Source of the DNA: Cystobasidium ongulense
Taxonomy: Eukaryota; Basidiomycota; Cystobasidiomycetes; Cystobasidiales; Cystobasidiaceae
Length of the DNA: 64,000 nucleotides
Assembly (NCBI GenBank): GCA_022835595.1
Contig: BQUP01000006.1
Coordinates: 372,001 to 436,000 of the forward strand
Direction of reading: 5' to 3'
Below, piece after piece: positions 23,328 to 33,330 of the stretch. A program made the translations under genes and the position numbers. Every line of letters begins with the position of its first letter. Position 1 is the first letter of the stretch. The notes below the pieces were generated by a model. It did no database searches, had not been told where the DNA came from, and saw only the letters and a list, made by a program, of their open reading frames with translations.

Positions 23328-24193
23328 ATGTCCACTTGGCAGCTCTGGCTGTCCCCACGTCCTACACTGCGAACTCACACTGCGAATCAAGCAGTCATAG
23401 AAGCACCGCGTGGATCGATACGGTATGAGTTCCTACAGCTGGAGAAAGATGGAGAACTAGTAGATGCCGTCCAGGAGACGCATTTCGTAGCTCACGAGCA
23501 TGTGCGACAAGGCAAATCAGGTCCGCCACTGTAGGCCTTATACTGCTATCGATTATCTACACAAGGCCCAGGCAGTTTCTCATGTATGTTTGTTTTTATC
23601 TTACCAGACACATCCATTTGCATCAATCAGAGCACTTTGAAGTCCTCTCAGGCACGCTCGGACTCGTCCTGAACGGTCAGCAATTAGCTCTTACCAAAGA
23701 GGGAGGAACAGTATCGATACCTCCAGGAGCTAGGCATACCTTCTGGGTTCATGCCTCGACTGAAGAAGATGTCATGATGCGGGTGTGGGTCAAACCTCAA
23801 GGCATCAAGAATGGATTAGATGAAGGGTTCTTGAGGAACTTTGCTGGTTATCTGTCGGATTGTGAGAGGGAGGGTCTGCCGCCCTCCTTGTTTCAACTGT
23901 AAGCTTTTGCTATCGTATAAGTGCCACTATCATGACTCTGAGTTAGCGTGCTTTGAATTATCCAGGCTCGTCTTTCTTTGGGATGCAGATATCGTTCTCA
24001 CGCCGCCTTTCTGGATGCCGAGCGTGGTGCTCCGAGGCTTACATCAAGTTCTCGCAACTTACATTGGTCAATATGCTTTAGGGTAGGTGCTCTTCTCGCA
24101 ATTGAAGGTTGCAGCTCTGACGTTCCTGCCGATGGAACTAGTTACCGAACATCATATCCGGAGTACTATGGTGGCACAAGGAAGGACAAGTGA
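23328..24193 (+). CDS. cupin-domain protein
   Basis: Four exons (23328-23530, 23608-23898, 23966-24082, 24142-24193) give 220 aa. The middle is a small-barrel cupin: HLHQSEHFEVLSGTLGLVLNG, with the two His and Glu of motif 1, and PPGARHTFWVHA of motif 2, where the conserved metal-binding His is present. The N-terminus contains a second partial barrel half. The end is hydrophobic (LLVFLWDADIV, then PSVVLRGLHQVLATYIGQY) and finishes with YPEYYGG. Cupins of this kind include isomerases, dioxygenases and polyketide-tailoring proteins, so the reaction cannot be stated. It starts 270 bp from the ligase start, divergently, so the two may share a promoter region. Confidence 0.75.
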
Positions 24194-24639
24194 ATGCGGT
24201 GGCAGTGCCTAATCCCGTCTGCAGACCAGTATGATCTCCTTGTATTGTATTGCCTTGTTGAGGTGCCAGCGCTGAAGCGCCTCCAAATATCACTCTAATG
24301 TTATGGTGTGTCACGAACGACTGCATACGAAGTGTGGCCGCTCGCGCTTGGCGTCCAAAAATGGGTCAAATTCTGATAGCCTTTCGAGAGAGTACACCGA
24401 CAGCGGATCTTCATCGCAGTACACTGCACACCTAGACTAACGCATGCAATGCATACTGCGACCATCCGCGACTTGTTCCGAGGTCCGGCACTTTGAGAAT
24501 CCGATCAAGCTGCAGGCGCTGGGGCGAATTGATCAGATCAGTTGCGGCTCTGCTTTTTCGCTATCAACAAGCAAGCATCGTCGTTATATACCCACGAGCT
24601 CCCTTCAGGCTCGCATCACCCAATACTCTGAGCATCCAG
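24194..24639. other. intergenic upstream of NF-YB
   Basis: No gene is seen. The last 200 bases should hold the NF-YB promoter and 5' leader. A TATATA-like run occurs near 24586. Confidence 0.45.
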
Positions 24640-25545
24640 ATGTCCCGCCAGCTCGCGCCGGCAGGTGCGAACCAGGCAGATGGTGGGAATGCCGGCGAGC
24701 CACAGCAGCAGCAGCAAGCGCAGGAGAGTCTGCCCATTACAGAGGAAGAAGTCTATGGCTATAGAGAGCAGGACAGGTTCCTGCCCATCAACAACATCCA
24801 GCGGTGCGCCTGTGAGACGATTGCGGCTGTCTCTTTGCTCAGCTGATGATCTTCCATTCTCGTAATGTTGACAGTCTCATGAAGAGATCGTTACCGGACA
24901 GTTCAAAGATCTCGAAAGATGCAAAGGGTAGATACAATCGCATGACCACAGTTATCATGTTTGATGCCCCACTGACCATTCCATTGCACCCGTCCACTCC
25001 AGAATGCATACAAGAAGCAACAAGCGAATTCATTAGCTTCATCACTTCCGAAGCAGCCGACCGAGCGACCAGCGAGAAACGCAAGACAATAACAGGAGAC
25101 GACATATTGAACGCTCTCAAGACATTAGGATTTGATGAAATGTCGGAAGTTTTACTCATCTATCTCGCAAAGTATCGCGAGGTGAGGATCGTCATTTCCT
25201 TCTACTTTGCCGCCCTTGCGGGCTTTGCAAAACGTGACCCGCTTATTTACCCCCCTTTGTTCATGATTGCAGCTACAAAGCAAGGAACCTGCAAGGAAGA
25301 GGTCAAGAAAAGCGAGTGGTGCAACTGGTAAACCCGCAACAGGCGATATGAACGGCGCTTCCACAAGTGGCACCGCAGGTCAAGGTATAAACGGCCTCGC
25401 TGGAACAGCAGGTAAAGACGGCCAGGATGGAGAAGACGGCGACGAAGGCGACGAAGAAGACGATGATGAAGATGATGAAGAGAACAAGCTCGATGATCAC
25501 GATGATACATTCGATATGCTCGATCTTCCCTCGGACAACGAATAG
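24640..25545 (+). CDS. HAP3: CCAAT-binding complex subunit NF-YB/HAP3
   Basis: Four exons (24640-24803, 24875-24927, 25003-25181, 25273-25545) give 222 aa. The histone-fold domain is clear: EQDRFLPINNIQRLMKRSLP, KISKDAKECIQEATSEFISF, ITSEAADRATSEKRKTITGD, DILNALKTLGF and LLIYLAKYRE. With NF-YC (HAP5) and NF-YA (HAP2) it binds CCAAT boxes in the nucleus, in fungi controlling respiration, iron and redox genes. The N-terminal 45 residues are Gln/Gly-rich. The tail after the histone fold is long for the family: a Lys/Arg patch, a Gly/Ala/Thr-rich stretch, then about 40 residues dominated by Asp and Glu. Such acidic tails could contact coactivators or histones, which is inference. Confidence 0.93.
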
Positions 25546-26214
25546 TCGGCAATCTCAGACTATCAAGCGGTTGTGTTTGACAGGGGCAAGGGCACGACAG
25601 GATATATTCACTTATTCAAATACAACTGAACAATGGACTCGCTATTTGTCCTAGCTTTACGCTGGAATATTCCGACAGCTTTGGGCGATTGCGGAAGGCA
25701 AGAGGAGTGGTACAAAGGAAAGAAACCAAACTTCGACTTCAACCCTTTTTATTTCTTCTATAAAGCCGCATGCTCAATAAAAGCAAACTTCAAGGTATTC
25801 TATCGACCATCGCTACCTCCGCAAACAATACACACAGAATAGAGCAAGAGTCCTGAGCTCGTCTGCTAGGTCAAGCGAAAGCACATATCAATGCCGCGCC
25901 GCCCATGGGACTTAGTCACTGCTAGACCATGGTTAGTGATTCATGACAGCTCCCTATCGCTTTCATACTTTGACTGACAATTCCATTTGAACGTCTGCCT
26001 TTCACTCACAGGCAGGCTAAATCTCGTCCTCGTCAGATGGCGGAGGCTCAATACGTAATCGATAGGGAGAACTCGCATCACGCAAAAGAAAGCTGGAAGA
26101 CATTGCAGCAGTGTGAGCGTTTGCATTGCTAGCTGTCATATGACAATTTACGGGGTCTGATATAAAAGCCCTTTCCGCCCGGCGACGACACAGTGATGTA
26201 CAACGATCTATACA
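25546..26214. other. intergenic: NF-YB 3' flank and next promoter
   Basis: A/T-rich 3' flank up to about 25870. No family-supported gene is present. A 69-codon frame at 25633-25842 has no support. The right end includes a TATA box at 26161. Confidence 0.45.
26161..26168 (+). promoter_or_regulatory. TATA box of the Met-rich protein gene
   Basis: TATAAAAG lies 54 bp before the first in-frame ATG at 26215, a fitting distance for a short 5' leader. The strong match suggests regulated, high-level expression. Confidence 0.5.
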
Positions 26215-26931
26215 ATGCTATGGACTTCCATGAACCATGAAATGGTCTCGAAACATGGTCCCGCTAATTGGGGACCCGAACTTATGATGATGGGCGCCTT
26301 GAACAATGACTTAGCTGCATTATCGACGATCCCTGCGTATGGTGAGCTGAGGATCGATAGCAAGTCTCGTGTTACAGTTATTGACTAACGTCAATATCGT
26401 TGCCGTCTTAGTTCCGCGGCCTTCGACTTTCCCAATGTCTATGGTCAATCCAGCAATGGGTATGATGCCACCTATAGCAGCAATACCGCGTGTGATGCCG
26501 CCACCGATGGCTGCAATGGCTCCCATGATAGCTCCAGCTCCTCTCATGGGACCTATGCCCCTGCCTGCCGTGATGGGTCCAGCAGGAATGCCTGTCGCTC
26601 CAAGTTTCGTCAACAAAATCCCTGTTTCTGTCGGTCCAGTAAGTCTGTGAACCAAGGATAGAACGAAGCGAGCACCTATTGATCCGGCCTTTTGCGTTGA
26701 TAGCAAATCATCGGTTTCTCTGTCGTCGCTATGCTGGGCCCTGTAGAAGCTATCGCTCCCGCTGCTGTACACTTCGATGTGGCTTTACAAAGGCTCACTG
26801 CAGTGGAAGGAGTAGCTGAGAAAGCGGCTATGATGGCCGGGGATGGAGTCGTCAATCTCAGCTTGGTTACTACGCCTTTAGGAGACGTAGTGGCTGCTGG
26901 CGATATAGTCAAATTAATGCCGCTTATGTAG
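26215..26931 (+). CDS. methionine/proline-rich protein of unknown function
   Basis: I do not recognise a family. Three exons (26215-26341, 26412-26638, 26704-26931) with clean GT-AG borders and 65-70 nt introns give 193 aa. The sequence has about two dozen Met (roughly 12 percent), many Pro and Ala, and no Cys. Residues about 45-118 consist of repeated short Met-Pro blocks such as PMSMVNPAMGMMPP, VMPPPMAAMAPM and PLMGPMPLPAVMGP. The remainder is a Val/Ala-rich C-terminal part of about 75 residues (starting IIGFSVVAMLGPVE) that may form a small folded domain. There is no signal peptide; one hydrophobic stretch is too Pro-broken for a sure membrane span. The start is the first ATG in frame after an upstream stop. 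A minus-strand frame covers part of the locus but lacks splice or promoter support. Met-rich segments can bind Cu(I), which is only a suggestion here. Confidence 0.55.
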
Positions 26932-27585
26932 GTGGTAACTTGTACAGGTTTGACGGAGCATCTGTCACAAGCATGATTGTCAATAGGGCTATTCAGACAG
27001 CATAGATATAACGATTACAGGAATAACGCTTTACAATGCTTATATATCATACATGCCATTTTGATCGGACTTGCCTCGTCACGTTGCCCGCACCTGCATC
27101 TGCAGCTGCTTCAATCTGCACCGAAAGGCTGCTTGAAATATGATGGCTAGTAGAAGCCACCTCGAGAATCAACTGCGTTGACAAGCTTTTGTGCTGGCAA
27201 GCCAGAGCTGGCATGGACCCGAAGAAGCCGGGACAAAGCTTTGGCAGCGCGCCGCATGATGGCTCAGGAAGACTTGATCCATGAGAACGGCTGAGAAACT
27301 GACCTTCTTTGCTTTTCTTACCCATCTTCTACCATGAGATCGCTTTATCTCCTCAGTCCGTCGTAGGCTACATGCCCCCGTTCTGGGAGCCGTCTATACA
27401 TCTGGCCACTGCAGCAAGAAGCAAGCGCCCCGTACAACAGACAAGCTGCCAAATCAGCTGTTCGAAGAGCCAAAGAGTCAGACACAACGACTTTGAAGCT
27501 GGGATCTGCTTCTTGACGCTGGTACACCCTACTCTGCTTCCACACCACCGGCAATCCTCGTTAATCACACGCTCGGTCCTCCAGT
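26932..27585. other. intergenic between Met-rich protein and WG-repeat protein
   Basis: No supported gene. Frames on both strands (for example 27325-27047 minus) lack conserved motifs and introns. The last 200 bases should include the promoter of the next gene. Confidence 0.4.
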
Positions 27586-30500
27586 ATGCCTGCTGCAATG
27601 GATTCCAGAACGCAGCGCCCACAGCAAAAGGCGAGCGAAGCATATACTCAACTAGCTGAGCTTATAAACGTAAGCTGCAACACAAATTATACCGTATCTA
27701 GTTGCTCGAATCTCACAATCGTTGCTCCCGTCTTGTTTGTTCGACAGTCCTCTGACCGCCACAGTGAAGGCGCATTTCCAAACCTTCGAGCTCTGCACGA
27801 ACAGCGACAGCGGAATACGACTGCAGGTCCTAATCAACAAGCGGTTCCTCGAGCTACGTCAGAGCCTCCTAGCGTTGCTGCTGCTCGAATCGCTCTCGCT
27901 GAGGCCAGAGCACGTAGACTGGCTGCCGAGGCAGAGAAAGCAAGGGCAGAAGAGGCGCTGAAGAAGCCGAAGCCGCCGGATACAAGGAACTCGTCTTCTA
28001 TACGTAACAAAGAGTCCAAGGCGGTCCCTCCTACGCCTCAAAGACTTGCTCTTGCGCTGCAACGGCCCAAAGGTCTCAAAGTCTCCTCCTTATTCAACAA
28101 CGTGGTTCTCGGCCTAAATGCTGTATCAGCCAGATCATGGGAAGCGCCCACCCAAGAACTCATTGCGCTGGATCAAGCTCGGAAAGCTCTAGGCAATCAG
28201 AAACTTCATGATGAGAAGCGTACTCGAGCTCTGACTACCTTGTTGAACGAGGTGCGCGCCAAAGGTGGAGATGACGCAGATACCATAAAGGTCTTACGAG
28301 ACTTGATAGATCGAAAAATCACAGAAGAAGAGGCGGAGAAGAAGATGAAAGCAATTGAAGATGGAAAAAAGTCTGATAGTAAAGGTCTTAGTCTGGCTGA
28401 ACAGGAAGAGCTTGCTAGATTGGAAATCAAGGCTCAACAGCTCATTCTACAAAAGCTGGCAAGTCAAATACGATGTTGCTAAACCTACCTCTTCTTCTGA
28501 CCTTGTATGCCACTCCAGGAACTGGAGCGACGTGAAGAGCATCGGAAAGAAGTTGAAGAAATCCAAAAGCGCATCCGCGAGAAAGGTTTGGCAATTCAAA
28601 TTACGCGACCGGTGGGTGCTTACATTCTCCGTCTACTTTCAATAGCTGACACCGCCTTCGCACGCCATGCAGGCTGCTGATCCGTATGCTGCCTACTACG
28701 GCAGAGAGAACCTGCACACCCAACCAGCTTTCGAAGATTGGGGCGAGGCCGAAATGTTCGATGATAGCGCAAGCAACGCTTTCGGTGTAGGCGATGAAAT
28801 GCTTGACTCTGCTCAGGATTTAGCCTTGAGGCGAGCCCGAACGCTGGATGGCCGCTCAAGAGGGCTAAACGATCAGCGAGCTGTTGACCCATAGTAAGAC
28901 AATAGAAGAAGGTAGCAGTGTAAGACAAGTAAGCTGATGTCCTGCTCTAGTGCGCACCTGAACTTGGAGGATGGGAACGTGCTTCTTGAAGATAATGCTT
29001 TCAATGCTGGAAGATCAGCTGGTGTTCGAGCTATCGCAGCTCATTCACTGCAGCAGCGTGGAGTGCGCCCAGGACATGAGACTTTAGGCAATACCGGCCT
29101 TCCCAAATTCCATAACGCCCCCAGCAGAAACCCAAAACGTGCTCAAAGCACCAGTGCTGCCGTAAATTTTCGCATACAACCTAATGACCCGAGACTAGAT
29201 CCTAGAAGTCAATACTACAAAGCTGAGTACGTGCGAGCTTTCCGAGAACAACAATTACGCGATGCGCAACAGATAAAGCTCGCTCAGCAAGCAGAAATGG
29301 AAAAGGCTCGCAAGCTTGAACTGGAGAAAAAGGCATTGGCGGATGAAAGAGCACAAGCTTTGACTCACGCGCAAGTCTACCGAGAGAGGAAGGACCAAGA
29401 GGAGGCTCGGATAAAGGCTTCTCGGGAGGCAAGTCAGCGAGCACACGATGCAGAGATTGCTCACAAGCGCCGCCAACTTCAAGAAGTTCGAAGTATGGAG
29501 GAAATCCTAGCTGCTGAGCAACAGCTTAACTATCTCGAAGATCTGCTCAGGTCTAACCCTCGAGCCGCTATACCCGGACTCGATCTTCACAGGATCCAAG
29601 ACGAGCCGAACCTCCTACCGCACGTTTTACAGCTTGTGGAAGAGAACATTCGACGTCCACAAGCTGCTCGACACTCGGCCCGCTTGCTGCAAGAGACGCT
29701 CGAAAAGGAGCGTGCTGACAGTGACAGGCGAGAAAGAATACACAGGCAGGAACAGGAGCTTAATAGGCTTGAGATGCTTCTCACCCAGCACCCTTATGCC
29801 AGTATCAAAGGTCTGGATATGTCACGGGTGAATAATGATCCCGAGATCCTACAGCAAGCACTCCGTCAAGTGGAAGAAAGCATTCGGCGTGGAGAGAATC
29901 CCTTGGAAATTCCAATGTCTGGGACAGTTGAACCGCTCTTGAACGAAGCTAGAATTAGACACCAATGCACTGAACAAGAACGCGACCTCGTGGAACGCTT
30001 CCTTCAGGCGAAACCCGAAGCTCAGGTCCAACATCTCCGAAGCTTTCCGAATCACGCAGTCCAAAGTCGATTCCTTGCAACTGTCATTCAAGAAGCGGAT
30101 CATGTCAGAGGTCAGCAGCTTATTAACCTCTTCCAACCCTATGGTTTCGACCTGCATCTACCACCCGATATTGCAAGTCGCCCTCCCCATTTCGCTTCAA
30201 CGCCCGCTCCAAGTGTACCGACAATTGTCGTCGATCAAGTTCTCTCGCCGCCTCCGACGCAAGACTTTGAACCAAGCTACCCCTTCCCGAACACGTCAAA
30301 CGACATCACACGGGAACCGTCAGAGTCCCCCTGGAAGGGCAAAGGCAGAGGAGGGCAAAACTCTTCTGCAACCCCTGGTCCGACATATACCGTTATTGAT
30401 CATCACAGTAGCAGGACTTCGCGCCTTCCCAGTCCTCCTAGTGCGACGCCTGGAAGGACGTCCGTTGCCCATCCTTCGGCAGCTGCGACGATGGCAGCTG

Positions 30501-32879
30501 CTGCTGACTTACTGAAGAAGCAGCAGGTGGAGGAGGATCTAGCGGCTGAAGAAGCGGAACTGGAGCGAGAACGGCAGGCCATAGTAGAAGCTGAAGAAGC
30601 ACTGGTGCGGGCAGAGAATGAGCAAACAATGGTCGAAGCGCAAAAGCGTGCTAATGAAGAAACCTATGCCCTTCTTCGTACCCAACAGGGAGAGAGGGAG
30701 AAATTCGCAGCTGAAATAGAAGAGGCAGCTCAAGTACAAGCCAGAGAAATGGCTGAAGCTGAAAGGGCTTTCAAGCAGGTCTGGTCTCCCCTGCCGACTC
30801 CGCCAGCAGACTTTGTTGCGGCTTCGCCTGTACTGGCTTCCCTACCAAGTCCCCCTAACGGTTCAGTTGCACAACCTGGTGATCCTTGGGACTCTCCTGC
30901 CAGAGATCCTTTCGAAGAAGCTGCCAACATCGATTCTGATCCAGCGACAGGTGAAGCAAGCGCTCAAGCTCACGACGTCTGGGGCTCTCCTCAGAGCCGG
31001 AGATCTGTAGCCTCACCGTCGTATAAATCTGTCTCGGTAAAAGCACCAAGCTCTAAGCATGCTTCCCCAAAGGCTGTGTCTCGACTTCCTTCTAGAGCGC
31101 CATCTATAGCCTCTCCCGCTTCGCCAGCTAAATATTCAAATAAAACGGCCAGTCCCACCGCTGCGTGGTCACCAGTCCAGACACCAGTGGCTACGCCTAA
31201 GCTTGCATCTGTCTATGCAGATAAAGCAGCTTCGATGGTAACGCCACTTTCGCCGAGGGCATCTAGCATGCATTCCGAAGCAAGAGCGGCATCACTCCCG
31301 GTATCAAATGCCACCCCGCAGGTCGCAAGATGCATGGCCGCAAGCATCATGCCATCCATCCACTCTACTCCAAAAGCTGCAACTCCTTTTGAGGCGCAGG
31401 AAGAAAGCCCTCTTCTGAGTAGGTCGCCAGCACTAGTCGCTAGTCCTGCCAGATCAGCACCTCCAAAGGCAGCCTCCCCCTGGGGCACACCTAAAGCTAC
31501 TGCATCTAAGATTCCTACTCCGGCGGCCACTCCGAAGATGCCTACCCCTGCTGCAATGTCGAAGATCGCTACTCCGGTCTTGTCACCGAAATCTGCTACT
31601 CCTGCTGCAACACCCAAGACGGCTACACCACTTCCCACGCCTAAGGTCGCTACTCCTGCAGCGGATATGGATGCATGGGGCACCTCACCGGTCAAGACAA
31701 CTCCGCCTGGTAACAAGTCTACGTCTTCATTGGTCGAGGACGCGAGGGGATCGCCTGCACATGCCTCGATGAAAACAGCTTCGCCTGATAAATCGTCAAG
31801 ATCAGTGAGCAGAGACGCGTGGGGATCTCCTAAAGTATCCGGCAGTGCTTCGGTGAAGGCCGATCTGCCTTCCCGTCCCACGGCCTCAGAAACGACGGAT
31901 GCATGGGGGTCGCCCGCACCCTCAGTCAAGAATGGCTCGCCTGTGGGATCACCGGCAGCTCAAGTAGAAGACGCTTGGGGTTTGGCAGTAGTCGCCTCAC
32001 CGGCAGCCAGATCGCCTTCTACAGCTTCAAACAAAGCTCAAGATGCATGGGGAACAGCGAGCCCAGCGAAGACTGCGGCAACTCCGCTTGTCGCATTCGC
32101 CACTCCTAAAGTTTCTTCACCAGCCAAGTCGAACACCAGCAAGGCAAGTTCAGTGAAGGCAGCTTCTTTACAAAGCAAGATTGCCTCGCCTGCATTTGGC
32201 CTGGCTGCAGCAAGGAGAGGCGGCCAATCTGCTCAGAACTCACCTGCACTAGCTGAAGGACCAAGAACGGCCATCAAAGGATCCGATCCTGTAGTCGTCA
32301 GCATGGCCGAACCTATAACGCCATATGGAGCTGATGTCTCCAAGCTAAATGCTGCCGGCGCAGACCAAGCTGAAGATTTGTATCCTGGTGAAGAGTATGA
32401 AGATTATTCAGATGAGGGCGAACATGGGGAACATCTGCAGCTGGCGCCTTTCGACCCCGAACACTTCCCTATCTACATGAAGGGCGAGCCATTGGACCCT
32501 GGAATCTGTCTCCATCCTGGCGCTACTCCGCACCCGTTCCAGGAAAGATATCCGAAGGTTGGGCCGAATGTCACTGAAGATCATGTACTCGATTATTTCG
32601 CTGAACTAGCACAGTGAGTGAATCACATAATCGTGATGAGTATAATAAGGACCTATTGCTGAAGATCAACATCTTGACAACAGTAATCATGGATACCATG
32701 CGCTTTATCAGTGTGAAACTGCTGATGTGGGCGACGCGTTCTTGATTCAGGGCTATATGGTCCATCTGGGAAATGACACGGCGCCCCCGCCTGCTGTTGG
32801 AGGGTCTCTTGAAAATGCAGATAAAAATGCTGGCAAAGCAACTATGGTCTCTGATGCTTCCACTCCAGGATTAGGTTAG
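27586..32879 (+). CDS. large disordered protein with coiled coils and seven WG motifs
   Basis: I do not recognise a named family. Six exons (27586-27669, 27748-28458, 28519-28611, 28673-28893, 28951-32613, 32684-32879) keep frame to 1655 aa. The second intron uses a GC donor (G|GCAAGT at 28459). Layout: an Ala/Arg/Glu-rich helical start; a folded-looking segment around RPKGLKVSSLFNNVVLGLNA; Glu/Lys/Arg coiled coils in two blocks (about 29230-29900 and 30500-30780) with two similar units EEILAAEQQLNYLEDLL and QEQELNRLEMLLTQHPYASI; then about 500 residues rich in Ala, Ser, Pro, Thr and Lys with repeats of the ATPKxATP type. Within this low-complexity part, W is found almost only as WG or WD inside short DxWGSP-like motifs (30975-32050). 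An acidic patch and a compact C-terminal domain (PFDPEHFPIYMKGEPLDPG, HGYHALYQCETADVGDAFLI) close the protein. A scaffold role is inferred. Confidence 0.8.
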
Positions 32880-33330
32880 CCGCTGTCGTCTTGCGTGCGC
32901 AGGTGGCATATCATATCGAAAATATGCGTGGTCCAGCCTGTCATTGTATTCTACGTCAAGTGGAGAGATGGACGTTGCGACTTTGCGAGATTCTAAGGTA
33001 TCATTTTCATGTCATTGTGCTGGCCTTCCAGTTGAAATATATCTTGTCTTTCTCGATCAGTTCTTTGTTCCTTCCGTTTGCCTACAACAGCCGCAAGGTA
33101 GCCTGAGAAGGTAGGCGAGCAGTGAAGGAGTCAGTGGTATTCTGCAGCAGACCACATTTCGCATGCTCGTTGGGACGTCCTCACAGCTCCACTTTACGCC
33201 ATACCAACTTTGCCACCAAACGTTGCAGGCAAATCCGAAAATTTTCAGATTGCTCAGGTTGGCTCTGCTCTCACCGCACCTCGGCGCTGGTCACCCTCCC
33301 ATCTTCCATTGAAGTCTCTGTTGTAGCACC
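32880..33330. other. intergenic upstream of NOG2
   Basis: No gene is seen. The CT-rich and TCTTCC-like runs before 33331 fit a promoter and 5' leader of a ribosome-assembly gene. Confidence 0.45.

Noticed and set aside
26320-26772. 150-codon minus-strand frame with Gly/Ile/Ala-rich repeats
   Set aside because: It is the mirror of the Met/Pro-rich exon; the plus strand has consistent GT-AG introns, a TATA box and a start.
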